Assembly: GCF_028680575.1 (NCBI RefSeq)
Contig: NZ_JAPCKI010000002.1
Location: 372,001-436,000 of the forward strand
Length of the DNA: 64,000 nucleotides
Direction: 5' to 3'
From: Acidovorax benzenivorans
GTDB lineage: Bacteria > Pseudomonadota > Gammaproteobacteria > Burkholderiales > Burkholderiaceae_C
This document shows, piece by piece, positions 47,524 through 54,908 of this stretch. Made by a program: the position numbers and the translations under genes. The first letter of the stretch is position 1; each line of letters starts with the position of its first letter. The notes under the pieces were generated by a model. The model saw only the letters and a list, made by a program, of their open reading frames with translations. It did no database searches and was not told where the DNA came from.

Positions 47524-48666
47524 TCAACGCATCTTCACCAAGCCATTGAGCACTTGGTCTAGTCCACCAAACACCGAGATCTTGTCGATGCGCTCGGCCA
47601 CGCGTTCCAGCGTCTCCAGCTCCTTCATGCGCAGGGCGACGGGGTTGTCCTCCATCACCTTGGCGGTGTTGAGCAGCGAGCGCGTGGCCGCCGTTTCCTC
47701 GCGGCGGCGGATCACGTTGGCCTCGGCCTGCTTCTGCGCCTGCACCACCTGGGTCAGGATGGTTTTCATCTCGCCGGGCAGCACGATGTCCTTCACGCCC
47801 ACGCTTTCCAGCTGCATGCCGTAGGGCAACAGCTTGGCGGCCATGTGTGCGGTCACCACCTCGTCGATCACCGTCTTGTTCTCCAGCAGCTCATCGAGCG
47901 TGCGGGTGCCCACGGCGGCGCGCAGCGCAAACTGCAGCTCGCGGTACAGGTAGTCGGCAGGCTTTTGCAGCTGGGCAAAGGCGCGCAGCACATCGGTGTA
48001 GCGGTAGGTGGCGCTCAGATTCAGGCGCAGGCTCACCTTGTCGCGGGTCATGATGTCCTGGCCCGACACCTCCACGGCTTGCAGGCGCAGGTCCACCAGC
48101 TCCACGGCCACGGTGCGGCCGTACTTCCAGAAGGCGTAGGTGCCAGCGGCCAGCAGGCGCTCCACCTTGCCGTCCACCGTCAGCAGGCCGCACTGGCCCT
48201 CGGGCACCTGCACCTGTAGCACACCGGCCAATCCGGTCACGCTGCGCTGGCGCAGCTGGGTTTGCGTCAATCGCGCCACCAGTGCAGCGGGCAGTTCAGG
48301 GCCTGCTTGCAGGTCCACCACTTGCACGCTCACATCCACCAAGCCTTTCCAATAAAGGCGGCGGGTGCCAGGGGGCAGGATTTCGACCAGTACGCCATTT
48401 TCACTGCGCAGGCCCACGTCGGTTTCCGACAGGCACACCTGCACAAACTCGGCTGCCACCACGGCGGGCTCCTGCGCCATCAGGTACTCGGCCAGGCCGT
48501 GGGTGAAGGCGGGTTGTTCGAGGGCGAAGGTCTCCACGCGCAGCTCGTCGGTGCCCGCAAAAAACCGATAGGTGCCGCTGCGCAGCACGCGATCAAAGCT
48601 GCCATTGCGCAGCAGCAGGGCGCGTTCGTTTTTCTTCACGGTGGTGCGTTGGAACAACTTCAGCAT
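47524..48666 (-). CDS. Slipin (SPFH/band 7 protein) of the Rtc operon
   Basis: A 380-residue SPFH protein. The band-7 domain spans about residues 150-330 (VDLRLQAVEVSGQDIMTRDK and YGMQLESVGVKDIVLPGEMK), followed by a helical tail that should oligomerise. The first 140 residues form an extra region that repeats the pattern in weaker form (PPGTRRLYWKGLVDVSVQVV). No strong N-terminal membrane helix is seen, unlike classical slipins. The start at 48666 has GAGG upstream. Slipins are known partners in some bacterial RtcB operons, but their function there is unclear. It is the first protein gene after the RNA leader. Confidence 0.88.
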   Translation of the reverse strand: MLKLFQRTTVKKNERALLLRNGSFDRVLRSGTYRFFAGTDELRVETFALEQPAFTHGLAEYLMAQEPAVVAAEFVQVCLSETDVGLRSENGVLVEILPPGTRRLYWKGLVDVSVQVVDLQAGPELPAALVARLTQTQLRQRSVTGLAGVLQVQVPEGQCGLLTVDGKVERLLAAGTYAFWKYGRTVAVELVDLRLQAVEVSGQDIMTRDKVSLRLNLSATYRYTDVLRAFAQLQKPADYLYRELQFALRAAVGTRTLDELLENKTVIDEVVTAHMAAKLLPYGMQLESVGVKDIVLPGEMKTILTQVVQAQKQAEANVIRRREETAATRSLLNTAKVMEDNPVALRMKELETLERVAERIDKISVFGGLDQVLNGLVKMR

Positions 48667-48832
48667 CTTTTTTTCCTCTTTCTTCTTCGTTGTCGTCACT
48701 CGTCACATATCGGGTTGCCGTTACAGCGATGGCGGGGTGCCAGGGGGCGCAGCCTGGGCCGTGCAGTGCGCCGTGGTTACTGCCACATCCCCAGCGGGAA
48801 GGGCGGCAGTACGGCTGGCTGCGGGCGCGGGC

Positions 48833-48939
48833 TGTGCCGGGTGCTGGCACAAACCGCCACCGGCTGACGGGGTGAAGCCCTTGCGGTTGCAGCGCAACCT
48901 GGGGGCCTCTCCCCGCGTTCGGCGGGTGGTCTTTCGACC
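48833..48939 (-). ncRNA. Hairpin cluster in the rtc leader
   Basis: Four perfect stem-loops in about 107 nt (see the leader entry), one of them a GNRA tetraloop, lie between the second tRNA-like element and the slipin gene. They could stabilise a processed RNA or mark its 3' part. Confidence 0.5.
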
Positions 48940-48960
48940 GGTACTTCCAATCAAGGTCTT

Positions 48961-49030
48961 GCGACCGTGGGCAGGAATCGAACCTGCGACAACCGCCTTT
49001 CGGCGGGGCTCTACCAGACTGAGCTACCAG
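48961..49030 (-). ncRNA. tRNA-like element 2 (D arm, GAAA-capped arm, T arm)
   Basis: On the minus strand this reads like a tRNA from the D arm onwards: TAGCTCAGTCTGGTAGAGC is a canonical D arm. CCGCC-GAAA-GGCGG occupies the place of the anticodon arm but ends in a GNRA tetraloop, so there is no anticodon. GCAGG-TTCGATT-CCTGC is a perfect T arm. No 7-bp acceptor stem can be formed with the flanking bases. CCACGGTC at its 3' end could instead pair with GGTCGTGG inside element 1 (8 pairs, two of them G-U). It cannot decode, so I treat it as a tRNA mimic or degenerate tRNA. Confidence 0.65.
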
Positions 49031-49091
49031 TGGTGGCACGCCCGGAGTCGAACCAGACACTTCCTTTCAGAGTGGTCACCACGACCGTGCC
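49031..49091 (-). ncRNA. tRNA-like element 1 with acceptor stem and encoded CCA
   Basis: This 61-nt segment on the minus strand begins GGCACG and ends CGTGCC-A-CCA, so it has a perfect 6-bp acceptor stem, a discriminator base and an encoded CCA. The T arm TCTGG-TTCGACT-CCGGG has the canonical loop. The middle is short: a small GTGG/CCAC-type hairpin and a weak CACT/AGTG arm replace the D and anticodon arms. It directly abuts element 2. CCA-adding enzyme, RNase P and similar factors might recognise it. Confidence 0.65.
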
Positions 49092-49231
49092 GCTACCCAG
49101 CGTTGGCGATGTGCGGCATGCAGGACATCGACAGAACCCGAAGGCCCCGGACGCCCGGCACCGGTGGGGCGAACTGTTGTCCTAACCCCGACCTGTAAGC
49201 GGTCACCGCTTGCGCTGGATGCTCTATCTAT

Positions 49232-49247
49232 TGCCAGATGCATGCCA
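49232..49247 (-). promoter_or_regulatory. Sigma-54-type promoter of the rtc operon
   Basis: On the minus strand TGGCATGCATCTGGCA has GG and GC exactly at the spacing of -24/-12 promoters (consensus TGGCAC-N5-TTGCA; the two differences are T for C in the -24 element and G for T in the -12 element). It points into the leader, and RtcR, a sigma-54 activator, is encoded divergently. The expected start is near 49221. Confidence 0.7.
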
Positions 49248-49313
49248 GGTGGCTGGTGTGATGGTGCAGAACTTCTAACGTATTGATTTGATTGGATAAA
49301 GTTTTCTCTCTGT

Positions 49314-49326
49314 TTGAATCATTCAA
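49314..49326. promoter_or_regulatory. Palindrome TTGAATCATTCAA, candidate RtcR upstream site
   Basis: A perfect 5-bp inverted repeat around TCA lies about 95-105 bp upstream of the predicted rtc start, a usual distance for a sigma-54 activator site. The whole stretch 49265-49378 is AT-rich and also contains repeated CTAG words. The RtcR recognition sequence for this organism is not known to me. Confidence 0.35.
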
Positions 49327-49378
49327 CTGCCGTATGAATAATTACTAGAATGAAAACTAGCTAATTAGATTAATAGCC

Positions 49379-51013
49379 ATGCGCAAAAACAAGGTAGTGA
49401 TCGGCTTTCTGGGTACGCAACTCGACTCTGGCCGGGGCGCGGGCCGGTGGGAGAAGTGGCGCCCTACGGTGTCGCTGGTGCAGCACGAAGACGTGGTGAT
49501 CGGGCGGCTGGAGCTGCTCTACACGCCCGCGCACAAAGACCTGGCGCAATGGGTCAAGGCCGACATGGCGCAGGCCTCGCCCGAGACCACGGTGAATCTG
49601 GTGCCCATGCCCATGGCCGACCCGTGGGACTTTGGCGAGGTGTATGCCCAGTTGTTTGACTGGCTGCAGACCTACCGCTTTGATACCGAGCGCGAGGAGT
49701 ACTGGACGCACATCACCACGGGCACGCACGTGGCGCAGATCTGCCTGTTTTTGCTGGTGGAGTCGCGGCGGATTCCGGGTGTGCTGGTGCAGACCTCGCC
49801 CCCGAAGCGCCAGCGCGTCGGTGACCCGGGCAGCTATGCGTTGATCGACCTGGACCTGTCACGCTATGACGTGATTGCGCAGCGTTTTGGCGCAGAGCAG
49901 CGCGATGCGGTCGATTTCCTCAAGAGTGGCATTGCCACGCGCAACGCGCGCTTCAATGCGCTGATCGACGAGGTGGAGCGTGTGGCAGTGCGCTCGCGCG
50001 CGCCCATCCTGTTCACCGGGCCCACGGGCGCGGGCAAGTCGCACCTGGCGCGGCGCATGTTTGAGCTGAAGAAAGCCCGCCACCAGGTGCAGGGCGCATT
50101 TGTGGAAGTGAACTGCGCCACACTGCGCGGCGACGGGGCTGCATCGACCCTGTTTGGTCACAAAAAAGGCGCGTTCACCGGCGCGGTGGCCGACCGTGCG
50201 GGCCTGCTGCGCACGGCGCACAAGGGCGTGTTGTTCCTCGACGAGATTGGTGAGCTGGGCCCGGACGAGCAGGCCATGCTGCTCAAGGCCGTTGAGGAAA
50301 AACGCTTCTACCCCCTGGGCAGCGACCGCGAAGTGGAGAGCGACTTCCAGTTGGTGGCTGGCACCAACCGTGACCTGCGCACCGAGGTGGCGGCAGGGCG
50401 CTTTCGTGAGGACCTGTTTGCACGCATCAACCTCTGGAGCTATGTGCTGCCCGGCCTGGCCCAGCGGCCCGAGGACATCGAGCCCAATGTGGACCATCTG
50501 CTGCAGCGTGCGGGCACGGAACTGGGACGCAGCGTGCGCTTTTCCAACGAAGCACGCGCCGCCTACCTGCGCTATGCCCAGTCGCCTGAAGCGTTGTGGA
50601 CCGGCAACTTTCGTGACCTGTCGGCCAGCGTCACGCGCCTGGCCACGCTGGCCGACAGCGGTCGCATCGGCCTGCCCCTGGTCGAGGCCGAGATCGCCCG
50701 CCTGCGCTGGCTGTGGCAGCCCGCCAGCGATGCGCGCAACGGGCTGGCATCTGCAACAGGAGCGCTGGGACGCGACGAACTCGCGGCCCTGCTGGGCGAC
50801 GGGGCGGTGGAATCCATGGACCTCTTCGACCAGCTGCAACTGGCGGCGGTGCTGCAGGTCTGCCGCCAGTCGCGCACTTTGTCGGACGCGGGGCGCCTGC
50901 TGTTCCAGGCCTCGCGCACGCAGCGCACGGTGGTAAATGACGCGGACCGGCTGCGCAAGTATCTTGTGCGCTTTGGTCTGGACTGGGATCGCGTCGCGGC
51001 CGCTGGGCGATAA
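49379..51013 (+). CDS. rtcR: RtcR, sigma-54-dependent activator of RNA repair genes
   Basis: A 544-residue activator. Residues 1-180 form the CARF-like Rossmann sensor (VVIGFLGTQLDSGRG, EREEYWTHITTGTHVAQICL) that in E. coli senses an RNA-derived signal. The AAA+ domain has Walker A GPTGAGKS (214-221), the sigma-54 contact loop GAFTGA (264-269) and Walker B VLFLDEIGEL. A C-terminal helix-turn-helix is expected in the last 60 residues. It is divergent from the rtc operon, with 131 bp between its start and the -24 element. rnpB starts 8 nt after its stop codon. Confidence 0.95.
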   Translation: MRKNKVVIGFLGTQLDSGRGAGRWEKWRPTVSLVQHEDVVIGRLELLYTPAHKDLAQWVKADMAQASPETTVNLVPMPMADPWDFGEVYAQLFDWLQTYRFDTEREEYWTHITTGTHVAQICLFLLVESRRIPGVLVQTSPPKRQRVGDPGSYALIDLDLSRYDVIAQRFGAEQRDAVDFLKSGIATRNARFNALIDEVERVAVRSRAPILFTGPTGAGKSHLARRMFELKKARHQVQGAFVEVNCATLRGDGAASTLFGHKKGAFTGAVADRAGLLRTAHKGVLFLDEIGELGPDEQAMLLKAVEEKRFYPLGSDREVESDFQLVAGTNRDLRTEVAAGRFREDLFARINLWSYVLPGLAQRPEDIEPNVDHLLQRAGTELGRSVRFSNEARAAYLRYAQSPEALWTGNFRDLSASVTRLATLADSGRIGLPLVEAEIARLRWLWQPASDARNGLASATGALGRDELAALLGDGAVESMDLFDQLQLAAVLQVCRQSRTLSDAGRLLFQASRTQRTVVNDADRLRKYLVRFGLDWDRVAAAGR

Positions 51014-51014
51014 T
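51009..51014 (+). promoter_or_regulatory. Candidate -10 element of rnpB overlapping the rtcR stop codon
   Basis: GATAAT (5 of 6 with TATAAT) includes the rtcR TAA and lies 7 nt before the predicted 5' end of RNase P RNA. No good -35 hexamer is seen at 16-18 nt upstream. Confidence 0.45.
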
Positions 51015-51021
51015 CCCACCC

Positions 51022-51361
51022 GTGAAGCACGCCAGACCGCCGCTGGTGCAATCTGGGAAACCAGGCACTGGAGGAACGTCCGGACTGCACAGGACAGCGT
51101 AGCAGCTAACGGCTGCCCACCGTGAGGTGAGGATCAGAGCAACAGAGACGAGTCCAGGGGGAGTGCCGCAAGGCAAACCACCGGGGGTGAAACGGGCAAT
51201 CTCTACGCGCAGCAATACCAAGTAGGCCAGCGTTGATGTGGTTCCGCAGAGCTGGCGGGTAGGTAGCACCGAGCCGTGGTGGCGACACCCGGCCCAGATT
51301 AATGGCGGTCACACTGCGGGCAACCGTGGTGCACAGAATCCGGCTTATCGGCGCGCTTCAC
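51022..51361 (+). ncRNA. rnpB: RNase P RNA (class A)
   Basis: The catalytic RNA that trims 5' leaders from tRNA precursors. The outer helix P1 is formed by GTGAAGCACGCC at the 5' end and GGCGCGCTTCAC at the 3' end (one mismatch). The universal core segments are present: GAGGAACGTCCGGACTGCAC, AGAGCAACAGAGACGA, GGGTGAAACGGGCAATCTC, CAGATTAATGGC and ACAGAATCCGGCTTAT. Length of about 340 nt is normal. A T-rich stretch (TTTATTTTT) follows. Confidence 0.96.
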
Positions 51362-51429
51362 ACTTTATTTTTACCCCGACTCGCCAAGGGTCGTGTTGTG
51401 AGCACGCCGCCCCTGTGGCGCGGCTGTGT

Positions 51430-52653
51430 TCATTTTTTTGCGCAATGGGGTGCTTGCCCCCGCTCCAGCTCTGTTGCACGCTCTACCGTGTCGGGGTGGC
51501 TGCTCAGCAGCGACCAGACAGGGTGTGAGCCGATCTCCTGAGCCACCTTGCGCTGGCGTGCTGCATCGGGTGTGCTGGCCCCGGAGGAGGGCGCCGATGC
51601 CGCGGCGGTCGTACCCTTGCCCTGGTCCTTTTTCTGGGTCTCTTCGTTGTCCTCATCGCGCGCAATCGCCAGCAGCAGCTGGCCCATGGGCGCTGTGGGC
51701 AGTGCGGCGTGGCGCATGACGGCGATGGCATAGCAGTCGGCCTCGCGCTCATGGCTGCGGCTGTAGGCAAGGCCGGTCAGCAAGGATGCACCTGTAGAAA
51801 CGATGCCGGACACATCGCCCAGCGCCAGCCCCAGGCCCATGTTGAGCACGCCCTGCTGCACCACCATGCGTGTGGTGTGGCGCTGCACCACGTGGCCGAC
51901 CTCGTGGGCCAGCACGCCCACCAAGGCGTTGTCGTCCAGGCCCTTGTCGGCTGCTGCCTTCACGATGCCGTCGGTCATCACGATCTTGCCGCCGGGCAGC
52001 GCAAAGGCATTGGCGCCCATGCCGGATCGGAACTCCAGCGACAAAGGCGGCCGGTAGCCGGAGTAACGTTGCAGGCCAGGGGGCGTTTGCTGCACCAGGG
52101 CATCAAAACGCGCCTTGAGCTGGTCTTGTCGCTCCTTGGGCAGCTTGCTGGGCTTCAGGGTGCCGTTGTCCATCTGCTGGAGCACGTTCTCGGCCACGCT
52201 GGTCTCCCAGCTGATGGGCACAAACCGCGTGAGCTGCGTGGCCGCCCAGGGTGTGCCGTAGCGGTAGAACAGCGTGAGGCCAATGACGGCGGCGGCCGTC
52301 ACGCCCAGCAGCACGGGCCAGCGGGTCTGCATGCGTTGTGCGATGCCGGGGCGCTCGCCTGCAGCAGCCAGGGCGGCGCGCCATTCGGCCACGGCGTCGA
52401 TCTCCACGCTGCCGTGGTCGCGCAGATCGACGACCACCCGGGGTTGCGGCTTGCGCTCGTTCCAGGCCTCGGGCCAGCCCACCTGTTTCCAGGCAAAGAC
52501 CACAGGCTCGGCCCCGGGCTGCGAGAGCGGGTGCAGCACCAAGGAGGGGCCTTGCGGCGTGGGCCGCAGGCTCACCACCACGGGCCGGGCCTTGCTGCTC
52601 TGGCCATCGAACCAGCGCCCAGGGACGAGGGCTGGGTGCGCAGACGCCGACAT
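51430..52653 (-). CDS. M48 family metalloprotease
   Basis: A 407-residue membrane-anchored protease. A soluble N-terminal region of about 110 residues precedes one hydrophobic helix (WPVLLGVTAAAVIGLTLF). The M48 domain follows with zinc motif HEVGH at 250-254 and the third ligand in HEREADCYA. The C-terminus is low in complexity (alanine, serine, lysine). It starts 2 bp after the stop of the DUF898 gene, so the two are one unit. This layout (DUF898 membrane protein then M48) is seen in other proteobacteria, and the protease may process or guard the membrane protein. Confidence 0.88.
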   Translation of the reverse strand: MSASAHPALVPGRWFDGQSSKARPVVVSLRPTPQGPSLVLHPLSQPGAEPVVFAWKQVGWPEAWNERKPQPRVVVDLRDHGSVEIDAVAEWRAALAAAGERPGIAQRMQTRWPVLLGVTAAAVIGLTLFYRYGTPWAATQLTRFVPISWETSVAENVLQQMDNGTLKPSKLPKERQDQLKARFDALVQQTPPGLQRYSGYRPPLSLEFRSGMGANAFALPGGKIVMTDGIVKAAADKGLDDNALVGVLAHEVGHVVQRHTTRMVVQQGVLNMGLGLALGDVSGIVSTGASLLTGLAYSRSHEREADCYAIAVMRHAALPTAPMGQLLLAIARDEDNEETQKKDQGKGTTAAASAPSSGASTPDAARQRKVAQEIGSHPVWSLLSSHPDTVERATELERGQAPHCAKK

Positions 52654-52655
52654 GT

Positions 52656-53921
52656 TCAACCGATGAGGTCGAGGCCAGCCGCATCCGCCAGCGCATCGCC
52701 CAGGCCCCCCTGCTGCTGGCGCACCATGGCACCGGTCACCTGTTCCACGCCGCCCTTGACGTGCAGGGTGACGGATTCGACCTTCATGCGGTATTCGCTG
52801 ACCCGTGCAAACGGGCGGTACAGTCCCAGCGTCAGCAGGGTAAGCAGCATGTTCTTGATGCGCAGCCACACGTAGCGGCCGCTGGGCAGGTGGCACTTGA
52901 AGCGGGCCACGTGGCTCACGCCGATGTTGTTCCACATCAGCTGGAACATGCGCGCCTCGCGGTACGCGCGGGCGGGTGCCGAGGCCAGGATCAGCATGAA
53001 GATGCCCGCGATGACGGACACGATGATCACCACAAACATCCACAGGCCCAGGCGGTTGCTCTGGCTGGCCACCAGGGCGATGGAGCTGCCCGCCAGGATG
53101 CCGATCAGCGCCGAGAACCCGACCACGCACAGGATGAACACGGCCACCGTGGCCAGCCACACCTTCACGAAATCCATGTACACCGGCTTCCAGCGGCCTT
53201 TTTCTGCGCCCACCTGGGCCTTGAGCACCAAGAGGCTCTTGAAGTTGTATTCGGTGCGGATCACGCACAGCACCGATAGCACCAGGCCCAGCAGCACCAG
53301 GCCGCCCATGGCGGGCGTGAAGCGGGGCATGGGTTGTTTCTTGCCCTCTTCTTCGATGGCCTCCAGCGCCTGGGCCAGGTCGGGCGACAGCAGCTGCAGG
53401 CCATAGAACACGCCAAACCACACCAACGCCAGCGCAAACACGGGCCAACTGGCGACGTAGACCTCTTTCCAGCTGGCGGTGAACTGCAGTCGCAGCCCGC
53501 GCCAGCGCGTGGCCCCCAGGCGAAACCGCATGGCGCTGGCCCAGATGAAGGGGGCAAGCGCTGCTCCTGCCAGCAGGAACAGGCCCACCGCCGTGTCCTG
53601 TCCGGTGTTGGCCGCCAGGTTGTAGGCAATGGTCAGCAGCATCAGCAGCACAAAGCCCATCACCATCTTGCGCTGCTGCGCGGTGAATTCGAGGGGGCTG
53701 CCGGCCACCAGCGTGTGGCTGTAGAAATACTGGGCGGTGCGGCGGCGCGCCCAGGGGGTGTAGATGCCCAGCGTGACGATGGACAGCAGCACGTTGACGA
53801 TCCAGACCCGGAAATACTCGCCCCCGCTGCCCGTGAACTCGAGCGGGTGGGCGTCGATGTTCATCGGCATGAAGGTGGACATCGGCCCCGCTGCGCCGCC
53901 TGACGATTGGTTTGTGTTCAT
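52656..53921 (-). CDS. DUF898 (YjgN-type) membrane protein
   Basis: A 421-residue protein with about nine hydrophobic segments. Two copies of the family pattern occur: near residue 40 (GSGGEYFRVWIVNVLLSIVT, then LGIYTPWARRRTAQYFY) and near 350 (YVWLRIKNMLLTLLTLGLYR, then PFARVSEYRM), so it looks internally duplicated around a long central membrane region. The function is unknown. GGAGGG lies 4 bases before the ATG at 53921. Co-transcription with the M48 protease suggests a common role at the inner membrane. Confidence 0.85.
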   Translation of the reverse strand: MNTNQSSGGAAGPMSTFMPMNIDAHPLEFTGSGGEYFRVWIVNVLLSIVTLGIYTPWARRRTAQYFYSHTLVAGSPLEFTAQQRKMVMGFVLLMLLTIAYNLAANTGQDTAVGLFLLAGAALAPFIWASAMRFRLGATRWRGLRLQFTASWKEVYVASWPVFALALVWFGVFYGLQLLSPDLAQALEAIEEEGKKQPMPRFTPAMGGLVLLGLVLSVLCVIRTEYNFKSLLVLKAQVGAEKGRWKPVYMDFVKVWLATVAVFILCVVGFSALIGILAGSSIALVASQSNRLGLWMFVVIIVSVIAGIFMLILASAPARAYREARMFQLMWNNIGVSHVARFKCHLPSGRYVWLRIKNMLLTLLTLGLYRPFARVSEYRMKVESVTLHVKGGVEQVTGAMVRQQQGGLGDALADAAGLDLIG

Positions 53922-53979
53922 GAACTCCCTCCAGAGTGCAGCGCAGTGTAGCAGCGGTCCAGGTCCTGGGAATTCATGC

Positions 53980-54035
53980 AAAAAGTGCCTGTAGCGCTTG
54001 TTGTTAAAGCGTTGGCAGCTATGTTTTCAGGAGCA
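53980..54035 (+). repeat. Dispersed repeat copy between DUF898 and pseudouridine synthase-like genes
   Basis: AAAAAGTGCCTGTAGCGCTT, AAAGCGTTGGCAGCTATG and TTTTCAGGAGCAT match the family. The 170-bp gap holds nothing else that I can see. Confidence 0.7.
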
Positions 54036-54091
54036 TATGTGCCCCGCTTGCCCTGAGCGGGCAGACGGGTTGCAGCGCGGAGGAGGCCGCC

Positions 54092-54877
54092 TCAGAACTT
54101 CTCCCACGGCTGCAGGTAGCGCCACTGCCCCTCGGGCACCTTGGCCAGTGGCACGCGGCCGATGCGGATGCGCTTCATGGCCACCACCGTCAGTCCGACG
54201 GCGTCGCACATGGCCGGTATCTGGCCCGGACGGATGCCCTTGAGCGCAAAGCGCAGCTTGGTCTCGTTCTGCCAGCTCACCTTGATGGGTGGAAGCGGGC
54301 GACCGTTGAAGGTGAGGCCGTGGCATAGCCGCTGCAGGCCGTTAGGGGCAATGTCGCCCTTCACCTCGACGATGCACTCCTGCTCCAGCGACTCGATATC
54401 TTCCGCCAGCTTGCGCGCGATGCGCTTGTCTTGCGTGTACACCACCAGGCCGCTGGCTTCGGTGGGCAGCGGCGTGAAGCATTCGAGCTGCTTGAAGTGG
54501 CGCTGCAGCACGCGGATGCCCGAGGCGTCTTCGGGCAGGTGGGACGCTGCATTGAGCAGCGTGAGCGCCGGGCTTGCGCCCTGGCTGCGGCTGGCGTGGG
54601 CCGCTTGCCCGGCGGGCAGGCCCAGGCCCGCTTCAAACCCTGCCGGTTTGTGCAGCAGCAAGGTCACCGGGGTCAGCTCCAGCAGGCTGGCATCGGGTGC
54701 GACCGTCACGGCCTGATCGGGGCGCACGCGCGCGCCGGGGGCCTCGACCACCTGGCCGTCCACGCTCACAAAGCCGCCCTCGATGAATTGCTCGGCCGTG
54801 CTGCGCGAGCAGCTCAGCTGCTCGGCCACGCGTTTGGCCAGGCGGATGTGGGTGGGGTCGGGGTTCTTGTCGGTCAT
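54092..54877 (-). CDS. RluF/RsuA-like pseudouridine synthase homologue, catalytic Asp apparently replaced
   Basis: A 261-residue protein. An S4 RNA-binding domain (residues 10-55, RLAKRVAEQLSCSRSTAEQF) is followed by the RsuA/RluB/E/F-type catalytic fold and a C-terminal RIGRVPLAKVPEGQWRYL segment like RluF. In active enzymes the motif is RLDxxTxGLLxxT. Here the matching stretch at 136-148 reads PLPTEASGLVVYT, so the catalytic aspartate seems to be P138. It may bind rRNA without modifying it, or use another residue. The start at 54877 is preferred; an ATG at 54916 would overlap the next gene by 8 bp. Confidence 0.8.
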   Translation of the reverse strand: MTDKNPDPTHIRLAKRVAEQLSCSRSTAEQFIEGGFVSVDGQVVEAPGARVRPDQAVTVAPDASLLELTPVTLLLHKPAGFEAGLGLPAGQAAHASRSQGASPALTLLNAASHLPEDASGIRVLQRHFKQLECFTPLPTEASGLVVYTQDKRIARKLAEDIESLEQECIVEVKGDIAPNGLQRLCHGLTFNGRPLPPIKVSWQNETKLRFALKGIRPGQIPAMCDAVGLTVVAMKRIRIGRVPLAKVPEGQWRYLQPWEKF

Positions 54878-54908
54878 TGAATGAAAGCGATCTTTTGTGT
54901 TTTGTTGT

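Larger units (their letters stand above)
48667..49221 (-). ncRNA. Structured leader RNA of the rtc operon (about 555 nt)
   Basis: The stretch between the sigma-54-type promoter and the slipin start has no credible gene but many perfect hairpins. On the minus strand, in order, they are: AAGCGG-TGA-CCGCTT (49197-49211), the two tRNA-like elements, GGTC-GAAA-GACC (48928-48939), CCCGC-N5-GCGGG (48912-48926), GGTTGC-GCT-GCAACC (48885-48899) and TGTGCC-N7-GGCACA (48833-48851). I infer a transcribed noncoding part that may be processed from the mRNA. Both the 5' end and any processing sites are guesses. Confidence 0.6.

Noticed and set aside
48593..49060. Small open frames through the rtc leader
   Set aside because: They cross the tRNA-like elements and hairpins, lack ribosome binding sites and show no protein-like conservation pattern.
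48961..49091. Two normal tRNA genes
   Set aside because: Neither has a 7-bp acceptor stem together with D, anticodon and T arms; one lacks a D arm and the other lacks an anticodon loop and acceptor stem.
51430..53448. A 672-codon reading that would fuse upstream sequence to the M48 protease
   Set aside because: The upstream third is the DUF898 gene read in a wrong frame; the protease has its own ATG 2 bp after the DUF898 stop.
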